This document shows positions 1 through 8,559 of a DNA stretch of 36,426 nt, in pieces. This stretch comes from Acidisphaera sp. S103. Lineage in GTDB: Bacteria > Pseudomonadota > Alphaproteobacteria > Acetobacterales > Acetobacteraceae. The notes below the pieces were generated by a model, which did not search any database, was not told the DNA's origin, and worked only from the letters and a program-made list of their open reading frames with translations. Each line of letters starts with the position of its first letter. The stretch's first letter is position 1. Location of the stretch: contig NZ_LMUJ01000051.1 of assembly GCF_009765975.1 (NCBI RefSeq), positions 233,451 to 269,876 of the forward strand. The letters are read 5' to 3'. Position numbers and translations under genes: made by a program.

Positions 1-330
1 CCATTCACGATTCAGATCAATCTTGTTTCGCATGCTGGCGGTCAGCCGCCTGGCCAGTTCGGTCTGCCAATTGCCGATTTCCGCGTGCCAGTGCAGCAGA
101 CTTCTGGCGTTCGGGTCGGCCCAGCATTTGATGGCATGCGACAGGATCAAGTAGATGAAACTATTGACTGCATGCAGCTGGTTCAGTCCCACGTCCTCGA
201 TTTCCTCCACGACATGGGACAGATCCAGGGCGTTCGGCAGATCCCGCCGTTCTGCCAACAGACGCAACACATCGGCCTGCTGCTCGGACCAGGCAAATAT
301 ATCAATATCGTAAAGATCGGCGTCAGCCAT
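1..330 (-). CDS. DUF29 family protein, 3' end outside window
   Basis: The first 110 codons of a minus-strand gene are visible; the rest lies beyond position 1. The N-terminus contains LYDIDIFAWSEQQADVLR, then LDLSHVVEEIEDVG, then SHAIKCWADP. This is the order of conserved blocks in DUF29 (an aromatic N-terminal helix, the EEIE helix and the L.H.LKW block). DUF29 proteins are small, helical, common in cyanobacteria and Acetobacteraceae, and have no established function. The start at 330 is preceded by a good ribosome site (AGGAG, read on the minus strand just upstream). A second ATG at 336 would add two residues. It lies about 100 bases downstream of the CoxD-type ATPase on the same strand. 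The family call is from motif recognition. Confidence 0.8.
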   Translation of the reverse strand, partial: MADADLYDIDIFAWSEQQADVLRLLAERRDLPNALDLSHVVEEIEDVGLNQLHAVNSFIYLILSHAIKCWADPNARSLLHWHAEIGNWQTELARRLTASMRNKIDLNREW

Positions 331-428
331 CGTCATCTCCTGACCCGCGTCACTGTAGCGACGTGGCGAAGAAAGCGCCACTTACCCGTTAAGAACCACC
401 CGCTCCCGCGTGCATAGGATCAAGGCCC

Positions 429-1328
429 CTACCCCGCCACCGCGACCTCCGTCACCAGCCGAGCCGCTTCGGCGCCGCGGACCTTGGCGATATCGTCCTG
501 GTACTTCAGCAGCACGCCCAGCGTCTCGTCCACGTCTCCGGCCGTCAGTTCGGTCTTGTTCAGGTAGGTCAGCGCCTGCGCCCAGTCGATCGTCTCGGCC
601 ACGCCGGGCAGCTTGAACAACTCCTCGCCGCGCAGGCGTTGGACGAAGTTCACCACCTGCTGCGCCAGGCGATCCGGCACGTCGGGGGCCTTCGCCGCCA
701 GGATCGCCCGTTCGCGGGTCGCATCGGGGTAGTCGACCCAATGGTACAGACAGCGGCGGCGGATCGCGTCATGCACCTCCCGCGTGCGGTTCGACGTCAG
801 GATCACCACCGGACGGGTCGCCGCGCGCACCGTGCCGAACTCCGGCACCGTGATCTGGAAATCGGCCAGCAGTTCCAACAGAAACGCCTCGAACGGCTCA
901 TCGGCCCGATCGAGTTCGTCGATCAGCAGCACCGCCGGCGGCAGGGCGGGATCGATCGCCGACAGCAACGGCCGAGCCTGCAGGAATTCGCGCGTGTAGA
1001 TGTCGCGGGACAGTTCGTCGCGGTCGGTCTGGCCGGCGGCCTCGGCGAGGCGAATGGCCATTAGTTGGCGGGCGTGATCCCACTCATACGCCGCGGCGGA
1101 CAGGTCCATGCCGTCGTAGCATTGCAGCCGCACCAGACGCCGGTTCAGGCCGGCGGCCAGCACCTTGGATATCTCGGTCTTGCCGGTGCCCGGTTCGCCC
1201 TCCAGGAACAGCGGACGCTGCATGGTCAGCGCCAGATGCACCGTGGTGGCCAGTTCCAGATCGGCGATGTAGCCGTTGTCGGAGAGCAGCTTTGCGGTGT
1301 CGGCGACCGTAACAGGCAAAGCCGTCAC
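429..1328 (-). CDS. coxD: MoxR-family AAA+ ATPase, CoxD type
   Basis: A 299-residue AAA+ ATPase of the MoxR group. Walker A is GEPGTGKT at residues 44-51, Walker B is LLIDELDRAD at about 134-143, and sensor 1 is the Asn of ILTSNRT at about 180, followed by arginines near 190-192. MoxR ATPases act as chaperones that mature cofactors or complexes. CoxD of Afipia carboxidovorans, of nearly the same length, is needed to build the Cu-S-Mo centre of aerobic CO dehydrogenase. The coxD assignment rests on size and on coxG directly upstream. The start is GTG at 1328, sharing one base with the coxG stop (TAGTG), so the two are probably translationally coupled. The usual VWA partner (CoxE) is not downstream, where a DUF29 gene follows. 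It may serve another molybdenum hydroxylase. Confidence 0.82.
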   Translation of the reverse strand: MTALPVTVADTAKLLSDNGYIADLELATTVHLALTMQRPLFLEGEPGTGKTEISKVLAAGLNRRLVRLQCYDGMDLSAAAYEWDHARQLMAIRLAEAAGQTDRDELSRDIYTREFLQARPLLSAIDPALPPAVLLIDELDRADEPFEAFLLELLADFQITVPEFGTVRAATRPVVILTSNRTREVHDAIRRRCLYHWVDYPDATRERAILAAKAPDVPDRLAQQVVNFVQRLRGEELFKLPGVAETIDWAQALTYLNKTELTAGDVDETLGVLLKYQDDIAKVRGAEAARLVTEVAVAG

Positions 1329-1966
1329 TAGAGCATGCTTCCCAGCATAAACAGGGCCAGGATGACGAACACCCCGCCACCGATCCAGGCGGCGACCGGC
1401 AGGCCGAACGGCTCATCGGGGATCAGCGCCCAGATCGAGACGGAAGATTCCGGTGGCGGCACGTACGCGGGCGCGGCAACAGCGGTTTCAACCTGGGCCG
1501 TGGCCGGTTCGGCGGCGGCGGGGGAAAGCGCCTGCACCTGCGCGCTGAAGCGGTCGAAGAACGCGTCCGCCATCTGCTTCGCTGTGGCATCGATCAGCCG
1601 GCCGCCGAGTTGCGCCAGCTTGCCGCCGACCTGGGCGTTCACCGTGTAGCTCAGCAGCGTGTCGGCCCCGTCGTCGGTCAGGCTGACATTGGCGCCGCCC
1701 TTGGCGAAGCCGGCGACACCGCCCTGGCCTTCACCGCTGATCCGGTAGCCGTTGGGCGGGTCGATATCGGACAACTGCACCTTGCCATTGAACCTGGCGG
1801 AGATTGGGCCGACCTTGACCGCGGCGGTCGCCTTCATCTGGTCGTTGTCCAGTTTCTCCAGGCTCTCACAGCCGGGTATGCTGACTTTCAGCACCTCCGG
1901 GTTGTTGAGCGCCTCCCAAACGATTTGCCTCGGCGCCGGAATGCGTCGTTCGCCCGTCATGTCCAT
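1328..1966 (-). CDS. coxG: CoxG family protein (CO dehydrogenase subunit G, SRPBCC fold)
   Basis: A 212-residue protein starting MDMTGERRIPAPRQIVWEAL, with IPGCESLEK, GKVQLSDIDPPNGYRI and GEGQGGVAGFAKG blocks. These are the signature of the CoxG/SRPBCC lipid-binding-like fold over about residues 1-145. A Pro/Ala-rich linker (about 150-175) leads to one C-terminal membrane segment (about 190-211). In carboxidotrophs CoxG helps recruit CO dehydrogenase to the inner face of the cytoplasmic membrane, and a C-terminal anchor fits that role. The structural genes coxMSL are not in the window, so a role with another xanthine-oxidase-family enzyme is possible. It is the first gene of a coxG-coxD unit and is transcribed away from the gene at 2222. 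Confidence 0.9.
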   Translation of the reverse strand: MDMTGERRIPAPRQIVWEALNNPEVLKVSIPGCESLEKLDNDQMKATAAVKVGPISARFNGKVQLSDIDPPNGYRISGEGQGGVAGFAKGGANVSLTDDGADTLLSYTVNAQVGGKLAQLGGRLIDATAKQMADAFFDRFSAQVQALSPAAAEPATAQVETAVAAPAYVPPPESSVSIWALIPDEPFGLPVAAWIGGGVFVILALFMLGSML

Positions 1967-2221
1967 GCGAAATCCATCCTTTGCTAAGCGCGGCGGACGT
2001 TACCGGCAGGGTCGCGGCCATGCAACCGACCCTCGCCGGCGGATCGGCACGTGGGGCCGCCTGAGCAGCGACTCGAGCGGCAGGTTTTGCCCACCGACAT
2101 CAACCATCCGGCAAAAAATGCCGCCCTTTTGGGAAACAATATCCAATCTTTTCAATCAGCCACCGTTGGCGCGAAACGTGCGTCACGCCGGGGGCCACTT
2201 GTCGGCGAAGGAGTATCCAAC

Positions 2222-2869
2222 GTGTCGATCTCTATCTCCGGGCAAAACGAGCGGTGGGCACAGCTCAATGCCTATCAGCCGCCGCCCAGTTCATCGTCTG
2301 GCCAAACCAGTGCCTGGGATCCGACGGCCGTGGCCGCTTCATCCCCCGGTTCGGCGGGCAATGGCCCGTCAAGCGGTGGCACGTCGGGCGCGCTGTCGGA
2401 CGGGACGTCCCTGGCGTTGATCACGTTCGGCAGCCTGGGCAACGGGTCGGCCACCGCCACGCAGGGCACTGGCCAGGGCACCACGACAGCCACCGGCTCG
2501 ACCGCCGCGGCGCCGGATGCAAGCAGCCTGGACTCGCAGATCCTGACCGATATGCAGTCGCTGATATCGGCCCTGACCGGAACAACGACCTCGGGCACCG
2601 GAACCACGTCGCAAAACCCGCTGACGACCGCCTCGGCTTCCGCAACAACGCAGCCGGGGGCTGTCACCGGGCCACCATCCGGCCCGCCACCATGGGACAA
2701 CGCCATCTCCAACACCGGCACAAATACCGGCACCGGCAACGCCGGCGGCGCGGCGTCCGGTTACACCGACGGCATCCAGCAGCAATTCGCACTCTCGGCC
2801 TACAGCGCCAACTCACAGTACGGCCTGGACAGTTCGGCCACGTCCTCGCTGACCAACATCAGCGTGTAG
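2222..2869 (+). CDS. Ser/Thr/Gly/Pro-rich hypothetical protein
   Basis: I do not recognise a characterised family. The chosen start is GTG at 2222, preceded by GAAGGAG with an 8-base gap. The reading frame stays open upstream to 2051 but has no comparable ribosome site there. The 215-residue product begins with SISISGQNERWAQLNAYQPP, continues as a low-complexity stretch rich in Ser, Thr, Gly and Pro, has a short amphipathic helix-like patch (SLDSQILTDMQSLISALTG, about residues 112-130), and ends with a conserved-looking tail containing YTDGIQQQFALSAYS. There is no signal peptide or membrane segment. The composition suggests an unstructured, possibly exported or surface-associated protein, but that is inference. 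The codon pattern is clearly coding in this frame. Confidence 0.6.
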   Translation: MSISISGQNERWAQLNAYQPPPSSSSGQTSAWDPTAVAASSPGSAGNGPSSGGTSGALSDGTSLALITFGSLGNGSATATQGTGQGTTTATGSTAAAPDASSLDSQILTDMQSLISALTGTTTSGTGTTSQNPLTTASASATTQPGAVTGPPSGPPPWDNAISNTGTNTGTGNAGGAASGYTDGIQQQFALSAYSANSQYGLDSSATSSLTNISV

Positions 2870-2883
2870 ACACAACCGACGGG

Positions 2884-2913
2884 ACGGTGTGGGGCCGCAT
2901 CGCCCCGAACCGT
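2884..2913. terminator. Hairpin between convergent genes
   Basis: ACGGTGTGGGGC (2884-2895) and GCCCCGAACCGT (2902-2913) pair over 10 of 12 positions around a six-base loop. It lies between the stop codons of two convergent genes, where a bidirectional terminator is expected. There is no T-run on either side, so termination strength is uncertain. Confidence 0.4.
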
Positions 2914-2921
2914 CAGCGGGA

Positions 2922-2962
2922 GGTCACCCCGGCGTGCGCGTGTCCGCCTTCGCCAGAATGAC
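2922..2962. repeat. REP-like element overlapping a gene end
   Basis: The segment starts GGTCACCCCGGCGTGCG and ends CGCCAGAATGAC. This matches the 'GTCACCCCGGCG...CGCCGGAATGAC' type of short intergenic repeat frequent in alphaproteobacterial genomes. The stop codon and last dozen codons of the secreted protein gene (2924-3487) are formed by it. Confidence 0.55.
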
Positions 2963-3487
2963 GTCCGGCGCCACCCCGTGTCGCACCGGCGCGCTCGGCA
3001 GCATCACGGGGGCCGCCGAACCGTGGGCGGGACCGCAATCGCCGCTGGTCTGGGACACGACATGCGGCGCCTGGCCGTTGCCCGTGAACGTGACCTGGAC
3101 GCTGCGCATGCACACGCCCGGTCCGGACATCGCCGGAATGACCCCGAACCCGCCCGCGTTCATCGGCCCCACGTTCATTGGCATCGCACCGACATCATGG
3201 AACAACGCCGCGGCCTGGCGGTCCATATCCGCAGACATCCGCTGCAGCATGGCGAACGGGGAACCAGGACCGAAGGCCGGCATCACGGTGTCCATGGCGG
3301 CATCCGGGGCTAGCATCACCGTCGGCGGCACATCGCCCGTGTAGCGGATTTGCTCAACCTGGCCGTTCGGCAGGCGGACGTTCAAAACATGGGTTTGCGC
3401 GGGATTTGTCACCGTCTGGGCCGTTGCCATGCCGGTCAATCCCGCCAGCACGATCGCCGCGGCACCGGTCAGAAGCGCTACTCGCAT
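2924..3487 (-). CDS. Secreted hypothetical protein with signal peptide
   Basis: A 187-residue product. The start at 3487 is preferred over an upstream in-frame start at 3526, because GAGGGAGA lies five bases before it and the protein then begins with a clean signal peptide: MR, hydrophobic LLTGAAAIVLAGLTGMA, then an Ala-x-Ala-like site before QTVTNP. The mature part contains VLNVRLPNGQVEQIRYTGDV, a short beta-type block seen in uncharacterised periplasmic proteins of Acetobacteraceae and Bradyrhizobium-like genomes. A Met-rich middle (MLQRMSADMDRQAA) and two cysteines (CMRS, SGDCGP) that could form a disulphide follow. The last residues (ILAKADTRTPG) come from a REP-like element. Function unknown; it is probably periplasmic. 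It is transcribed divergently from the efflux operon. Confidence 0.7.
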   Translation of the reverse strand: MRVALLTGAAAIVLAGLTGMATAQTVTNPAQTHVLNVRLPNGQVEQIRYTGDVPPTVMLAPDAAMDTVMPAFGPGSPFAMLQRMSADMDRQAAALFHDVGAMPMNVGPMNAGGFGVIPAMSGPGVCMRSVQVTFTGNGQAPHVVSQTSGDCGPAHGSAAPVMLPSAPVRHGVAPDVILAKADTRTPG

Positions 3488-3791
3488 CACAGTCTCCCTC
3501 ACTGTTGAACGTACAATCGTTAGCATCGACAGGACCGACTATAATCCGGCCACCTGTCACGGTATCGTCCGCAACGTGGATTTTTGTTTAACCGCGCCGC
3601 GTGCGGGTCGTACGCAGCGCGGCCGCGATGCGGCTCGTGCGCGGCCGGCATCGTGGTGTCCGCCTGTAACGAACGAAAAAGTAGCGTAACATAACAAGCC
3701 TGTGCCTTGTTGGCGCCACTTCCGGCGCTTAATCGGGTAACCGGCCATCAGCCGGCAGCCGCCCCTAACCGACCCAAGGACCCGAGCATTC
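3488..3791. other. Divergent intergenic region upstream of the efflux operon
   Basis: About 300 bases with no credible gene. It holds the ribosome site of the minus-strand secreted protein, a GC hairpin (CGGCCGCG at 3620-3627 with CGCGGCCG at 3640-3647), an AT-richer patch at about 3675-3711 with the dyad described separately, and AAGGA at 3776-3780 ahead of the adaptor gene. Promoters for both directions should lie here, but no clear -35/-10 pair can be named. Confidence 0.5.
3693..3711. promoter_or_regulatory. Possible operator dyad upstream of efflux operon
   Basis: AACAAG (3693-3698) and CTTGTT (3706-3711) form a perfect 6-bp dyad with a 7-base centre, about 80 bases before the efflux adaptor start. 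The size and symmetry suit a TetR- or MarR-type operator, but no such regulator is encoded nearby. Confidence 0.3.
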
Positions 3792-5261
3792 ATGGACGAA
3801 CGTGTTGACCGGACGGAAACCAAACGAGCCCCCGATCCTGCGTCGCGCGTAACTCCGGTGGTGCACCACTCCCGTGGCGGCTACTGGATCCTGACCGGCC
3901 TGATCGCCGCCGGGCTGATCGGCGGCGGCTGGTATCTGTGGACGCAGCACAGCGCCAAACAGGCACCGCAAACGGCGACCTCCAAGCGTGGCGCGCAAAG
4001 CGCGCCGCAGCCGGTCGGTTTTGCCACCATCGACAAGGGCGACATCCGCATTGTTCTGAATGAGCTTGGCACGGTGACGTCGCTCGACACGGTGACGGTG
4101 CTGACCCAGATCAACGGCCAGTTGCAGCAGATCGGCTTCAACGAAGGCCAGATGGTCAAGAAGGGCGACTTCCTGGCGCAGATCGACCCGCGCCCGTATC
4201 AGGCGGCGTTGGAGCAGGCTCAGGGCACGCTGGCGAAGGACCAGGGATTGCTGGCGCAGGCACAGGCCGACCTGAAACGCTTCCAGACGCTAGGCCGGCA
4301 GGATTCGATCGCGCAGCAGCAGCTGGACGACCAGAGGTATCTGGTCCAGCAGGATATCGGCATCGTGCAGACTGATCAGGGGGCGGTGGATACGGCGAAG
4401 CTGAACCTGGCCTATTGCCATATTATCTCGCCGATCGACGGCCAGGTCGGGCTGCGGCAGGTCGATCAGGGCAACTACATCCAGACCTCCACCACCAGCG
4501 GCGTCGTGGTGATCACCCAGATGCAGCCGATCTCGGTGCTGTTTTCGGTGCCGGAGGACAACCTGCCCGACATCATCAAGCAGGTCCGATCCGGCGCGAC
4601 GCTGAGTGTCGAGGCGTATGACCGGGCGAACACGCGCCTGCTGGCGACTGGGCAACTCGGCACGCTGGACAACGTGATCGACACAACTACCGGCACACTC
4701 AAGCTGCGGGCGATGTTCACCAACCCCGATGAGCAACTGTATCCCAATCAGTTCGTGAACGCCCGGCTGCTGGTGAACACCATGAAGGACACCGTGCGCG
4801 TGCCGGTGCCGGCGGTGCAGCGCGGGGAACCGGGGACGTTCGTCTATCTGATCAACGCCAACAACACGGTCTCGGTGCGCCCGATCAAGGTTGGGCCGAC
4901 GGATGGCGGGTTCGAGGCGGTGACGTCGGGCCTCAACCCCGGCGATCGGGTGGTGACGGACGGCACCGACAGGCTGCGCGACGGCGCGGCAGTGACGTTG
5001 CCGGCTGCGAAACCGGGGGCCGGGGCGGCGCCAGCGGCGGCCGGAACCCAGCCGGCCGGAACGGCGCCGGGCCAGACGCCGGCTGCTCAAACGCCGGCTG
5101 GTCAAACGCCGGCTGCTCAAACGCCGGCTGGCCAGACGCCGGCTGGTCAGACACCGGCTGGTCAGACACCGACTGGTCAAACGCCACCCGCCGCGACGCC
5201 AGACCAGCCGGCGGACCCCTCCGCTCAGCACAAACGCCACCGCCAGACGCAAGCACAATGA
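3792..5261 (+). CDS. mdtA: RND efflux periplasmic adaptor (MdtA-type membrane fusion protein)
   Basis: The 489-residue adaptor links an inner-membrane RND pump to its outer-membrane channel. One N-terminal membrane anchor lies at about residues 31-51 (YWILTGLIAAGLIGGGWYLW). The biotinyl-lipoyl half motifs follow (VTVLTQINGQLQQIGFNEGQMVKKGD), then a helical hairpin rich in Gln/Ala/Asp, then SPIDGQVGLRQVDQGN and the beta-barrel and membrane-proximal domains (FVNARLLVNTMKDTVRVPVPAV, GDRVVTDGTDRLRDG). The order matches MdtA/MuxA adaptors of two-pump systems. The C-terminus carries an unusual Pro/Gln/Thr/Ala tail with eight pentapeptide repeats. It is the first gene of the operon; AAGGA lies 11 bases before the ATG. 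Confidence 0.93.
   Translation: MDERVDRTETKRAPDPASRVTPVVHHSRGGYWILTGLIAAGLIGGGWYLWTQHSAKQAPQTATSKRGAQSAPQPVGFATIDKGDIRIVLNELGTVTSLDTVTVLTQINGQLQQIGFNEGQMVKKGDFLAQIDPRPYQAALEQAQGTLAKDQGLLAQAQADLKRFQTLGRQDSIAQQQLDDQRYLVQQDIGIVQTDQGAVDTAKLNLAYCHIISPIDGQVGLRQVDQGNYIQTSTTSGVVVITQMQPISVLFSVPEDNLPDIIKQVRSGATLSVEAYDRANTRLLATGQLGTLDNVIDTTTGTLKLRAMFTNPDEQLYPNQFVNARLLVNTMKDTVRVPVPAVQRGEPGTFVYLINANNTVSVRPIKVGPTDGGFEAVTSGLNPGDRVVTDGTDRLRDGAAVTLPAAKPGAGAAPAAAGTQPAGTAPGQTPAAQTPAGQTPAAQTPAGQTPAGQTPAGQTPTGQTPPAATPDQPADPSAQHKRHRQTQAQ
5070..5189 (+). repeat. Eight 15-bp tandem repeats encoding (G/A)QTP(A/T/P)
   Basis: Eight consecutive in-frame 15-base units encode GQTPA, AQTPA, GQTPA, AQTPA, GQTPA, GQTPA, GQTPT and GQTPP at residues 427-466 of the adaptor. 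The third-base differences between units (GGC/GGT, CAG/CAA, ACG/ACA) show a somewhat aged array. Being a multiple of three, copy-number change would keep the frame. Confidence 0.95.
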
Positions 5262-5354
5262 CGCCCGGCGTGAATGTGCTGATGGGCGGGCCGGGTATTC
5301 GGAACGCATCACGCCTTGTCCGTCGCGGCGGACAGGATGCTTGGAGCGGAACGC

Positions 5355-5449
5355 GCCCTTACCGTCATGGCCAGGCGCGTCCCGGCCATCTTCGCACCGG
5401 CGGACGAAGCGCGGACGGCCCGGACACGCCCGGCCATGACGGTAAGGGC
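5355..5449. repeat. REP-like long inverted repeat between mdtA and mdtB
   Basis: GCCCTTACCGTCATGGCC (5355-5372) is the exact reverse complement of 5432-5449. Extending inward to 26 bases per arm keeps 24 matches. The 'CGTCATGGCC...GGCCATGACG' ends are typical of dispersed palindromic units of alphaproteobacteria. The right arm ends nine bases before the mdtB start codon, so the ribosome-binding region lies in or against the stem. Confidence 0.85.
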
Positions 5450-5457
5450 TTACCCGC

Positions 5458-8400
5458 ATGAGCCCGTCCCGCCCGTTCGTCCTCCGCCCGGTCGCCACCA
5501 CGCTCCTGATGGCCGCGATCCTGCTGGTCGGCATCGTCGCCTACCGCTTCCTGCCGATCTCCGCCCTGCCCGAGGTCGATTACCCCACCATCCAGGTGCA
5601 GACCTTCTACCCCGGCGCCAGCCCGGAGGTCATGACGTCCTCCGTTACCTCCCCGCTGGAGGTGCAGTTCGGGCAGATGCCCAGCCTGAACCAGATGTTC
5701 TCCACCAGTTCGGCCGGCGCCTCGCTGATCACCTTGCAGTTCGGCCTGGACGTCAATCTGGACGTGGCGGAGCAAGAGGTGCAGGCGGCGATCAACGCGG
5801 CCGGCAACCTGCTGCCGTCCGACCTGCCGGCGCCGCCGATCTACGCCAAGGTCAACCCGGCGGATGCGCCGATCCTGACGCTGGCGCTGACCTCCAAGAC
5901 GCTGCCGCTGACCGAGGTCGAGGATTCGGCGAACACCCGCCTGGCGCAGAAGATCTCGCAGCAGCCGGGCGTCGGGCTGGTCAGCATCAGCGGCGGGCAG
6001 ACGCCGGCGGTGCGGGTCCAGATCAACCCACGGGCGCTGGCCGCCTACGGGCTGAACATCGATGATCTGCGCACGACGCTGGGCAATGCGAACGTCAATA
6101 CACCGAAGGGCAATTTCGACGGCCCGGCGCAATCGACCACGATCAACGCCAACGACCAGATCAGCGACCCGAACGACTACCTCGACCTGGTGATCGCCTA
6201 CCGCAACGGCGCGCCGGTGCTCCTGAAGGACGTCGCCAAGGTCATCAACGGGTCGGAGAACACCAAGCTTGGTGCCTGGGCCAACAAAACGCCGGCGGTG
6301 ATCCTGAACGTGCAGCGCCAGCCGGGCGCCAACGTCATCCAGGTGGTCAACAATATCAAAGCACTGCTGCCGCAGTTGCAGGCCACTCTGCCGTCCGCGG
6401 TCGACGTCGCGGTGCTGACCGACCGCACCAACACCATCAGGGCCTCGGTCTCCGACGTGGAGTTCGAGCTTGGGCTGGCGATCGCGCTGGTGGTGGCGGT
6501 GATCTTCCTGTTCCTGCGCAACATTCCGGCGACGATCATCCCCAGCCTGTCGGTGCCGCTGTCGCTGGTCGGCACCCTGGCGGCGATGTACATGCTGGGA
6601 TTCAGCCTCGACAACCTGTCGCTGATGGCGCTGACCATCTCCACCGGCTTCGTGGTCGACGATGCGATCGTCATGATCGAGAACATCTCCCGCTACGTCG
6701 AGGCCGGCGAATCACCGCTCCAGGCCGCCCTGAAGGGCAGCGAGCAGATCGGCTTCACCATCATCTCGCTGACCGTGTCGCTGATCGCGGTGCTGATCCC
6801 GCTGCTGTTCATGGGCGACGTGGTGGGGCGACTGTTCCATGAGTTCGCCATCACCCTGTCGGTGACCATCGTCATCTCGGCCATCGTGTCGCTGACCCTG
6901 GTGCCGATGATGTGCGCCAAGCTGCTGCACCACCGGCCGGACGCGGCACGCAGCAAATTCGACCTGAAGGCTGAACGCGGCTTCAACTGGATCATCGGCC
7001 GCTATGACAAAGCACTGAACGTGGTGCTGGATCATCAACCGCTGACCTTACTCGTGGCGCTCATCACCGTGGGCGTCACCGTCCTGCTCTACACCGTGGT
7101 GCCGAAGGGCTTCTTCCCGGTGCAGGATACCGGCCTGCTGCAGGGCATCTCGGTTGCAGCGGAAACCACGTCCTACGGCGCCATGGCGGCGCATCAGCAG
7201 GCGCTGGCCGACGCAATCCTGAAGGACCCCGACGTTTCCAGTCTGAGTTCCTTCATCGGCGTCGACGGCAGCAACACCACGCTGAACAGCGGCCGGTTCC
7301 TGATCAACCTGAAGCCGAAGGACGACCGCAGCCTCAACGCCACCGAGATCGCCGCTCGGTTGCAGCAGGAAACCGCCAACGTGCAGGGCGTGCAGTTGTA
7401 TCTGCAACCGGTGCAGGACCTGACGATCGACGCCTCGGTCAGCCGCACGCAGTACCAGTTCGTGCTGGAAAATCCCAACCTGTCGGCCTTCACCGAATGG
7501 GTGCCGAAGCTGCTGGCAAAGCTGAACCAGTTGCCGGACCTGACGAACGTCGCCAGCGACTTGCAACAACAGGGCCTGACGGCAAACCTGGTGATCGACC
7601 GAGCGACGGCGGCGCGCTTCGGCATCACCCCGGCGACGGTCGACAACGCGCTATACGACCTGTTCGGCCAACGCATCATCTCCACCATCTATACGCAGTC
7701 GAACCAGTACCGCGTGATCATGGAAGCCGACCCGGCCGACCAGACATCACTGAGCGCCCTGTCGGCGATCTGGCTGCCGTCATCCGCCTCCACCACCGGC
7801 CAGGTGCCGCTGAGTTCCATCGTCACCATCCAGCAGAAGCCGGGACCGTTGCAGATCAGCCACCTCGCGCAGTTCCCGGCGACGACGATTTCGTTCGATA
7901 CCACCCCGGGATCGTCGCTGGGCGCCGCCGTCACGGCGATCCGCCAGGCGGAAAAAGACGTCGGCCTGCCAGTAAGTTTCGTCACCGCCTTCCAGGGCGC
8001 CGCCTCGGCCCTGGAGGCGTCCCTGTCCAACGAACTCTACCTGGTGCTGGCAGCGGTGATGACGATGTACATCGTGCTGGGCGTGCTGTACGAGAGCTTC
8101 ATCCACCCCGTCACGATCCTGTCGACGCTGCCCTCAGCCGGTGCCGGGGCGCTGGTGGCGCTGCTGATCGCCGGCGACAACATCGACGTGATTTCGATCA
8201 TCGGCATCATCCTGCTGATCGGCATCGTCAAGAAGAACGCGATCATGATGATCGACTTCGCGCTGGTCGCCGAACGCGAGGAAGGCAAGCCGCCGCGTGA
8301 GGCGATCCACCAGGCGTGCCTGCTGCGCTTCCGGCCGATCCTGATGACGACGATGGCAGCACTTCTGGGCGCGCTGCCGCTGATGCTGGGCAACGGCACC

Positions 8401-8559
8401 GGATCGGAGCTGCGCCGTCCGCTGGGCGTGGCGATCGTCGGCGGCCTGATCGTCAGCCAGGTGCTGACCTTGTTCACCACGCCGGTGATTTACCTGATGT
8501 TCGACCGGCTCGCCTTGCGGCTGGGCGGCAAGAAGCCGGAAGCGAGTCCGGCGGAATGA
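5458..8559 (+). CDS. mdtB: RND multidrug efflux transporter permease, MdtB type
   Basis: A 1033-residue inner-membrane proton/drug antiporter of the AcrB/MdtB (HAE1) family, full length. TM1 follows [19 protein letters not shown], then [22 protein letters not shown]. The TM4 proton-relay pair is D401-D402 in [14 protein letters not shown]. The TM10 lysine is in [14 protein letters not shown] (about 926), and TM11 carries [20 protein letters not shown]. With the next gene it should form the MdtB2C heterotrimer-type pump. The start at 5458 directly follows the REP-like palindrome and has only a weak ribosome site (TAAGGG about ten bases upstream), possibly occluded by the stem. Its stop overlaps the ATG of the next gene (ATGA). 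Substrates cannot be read from sequence. Confidence 0.95.
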   Translation: MSPSRPFVLRPVATTLLMAAILLVGIVAYRFLPISALPEVDYPTIQVQTFYPGASPEVMTSSVTSPLEVQFGQMPSLNQMFSTSSAGASLITLQFGLDVNLDVAEQEVQAAINAAGNLLPSDLPAPPIYAKVNPADAPILTLALTSKTLPLTEVEDSANTRLAQKISQQPGVGLVSISGGQTPAVRVQINPRALAAYGLNIDDLRTTLGNANVNTPKGNFDGPAQSTTINANDQISDPNDYLDLVIAYRNGAPVLLKDVAKVINGSENTKLGAWANKTPAVILNVQRQPGANVIQVVNNIKALLPQLQATLPSAVDVAVLTDRTNTIRASVSDVEFELGLAIALVVAVIFLFLRNIPATIIPSLSVPLSLVGTLAAMYMLGFSLDNLSLMALTISTGFVVDDAIVMIENISRYVEAGESPLQAALKGSEQIGFTIISLTVSLIAVLIPLLFMGDVVGRLFHEFAITLSVTIVISAIVSLTLVPMMCAKLLHHRPDAARSKFDLKAERGFNWIIGRYDKALNVVLDHQPLTLLVALITVGVTVLLYTVVPKGFFPVQDTGLLQGISVAAETTSYGAMAAHQQALADAILKDPDVSSLSSFIGVDGSNTTLNSGRFLINLKPKDDRSLNATEIAARLQQETANVQGVQLYLQPVQDLTIDASVSRTQYQFVLENPNLSAFTEWVPKLLAKLNQLPDLTNVASDLQQQGLTANLVIDRATAARFGITPATVDNALYDLFGQRIISTIYTQSNQYRVIMEADPADQTSLSALSAIWLPSSASTTGQVPLSSIVTIQQKPGPLQISHLAQFPATTISFDTTPGSSLGAAVTAIRQAEKDVGLPVSFVTAFQGAASALEASLSNELYLVLAAVMTMYIVLGVLYESFIHPVTILSTLPSAGAGALVALLIAGDNIDVISIIGIILLIGIVKKNAIMMIDFALVAEREEGKPPREAIHQACLLRFRPILMTTMAALLGALPLMLGNGTGSELRRPLGVAIVGGLIVSQVLTLFTTPVIYLMFDRLALRLGGKKPEASPAE

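Noticed and set aside
4290..5534. A 414-codon minus-strand frame with Arg/Ser-rich repeats opposite mdtA
   Set aside because: The repeats are the antisense reading of the pentapeptide array, and the conserved adaptor domains are on the plus strand.
8316..8555. 80-codon N-terminal extension of mdtC into mdtB
   Set aside because: The ATG at 8556 overlapping the mdtB stop gives the normal RND N-terminus (membrane segment within the first 30 residues).
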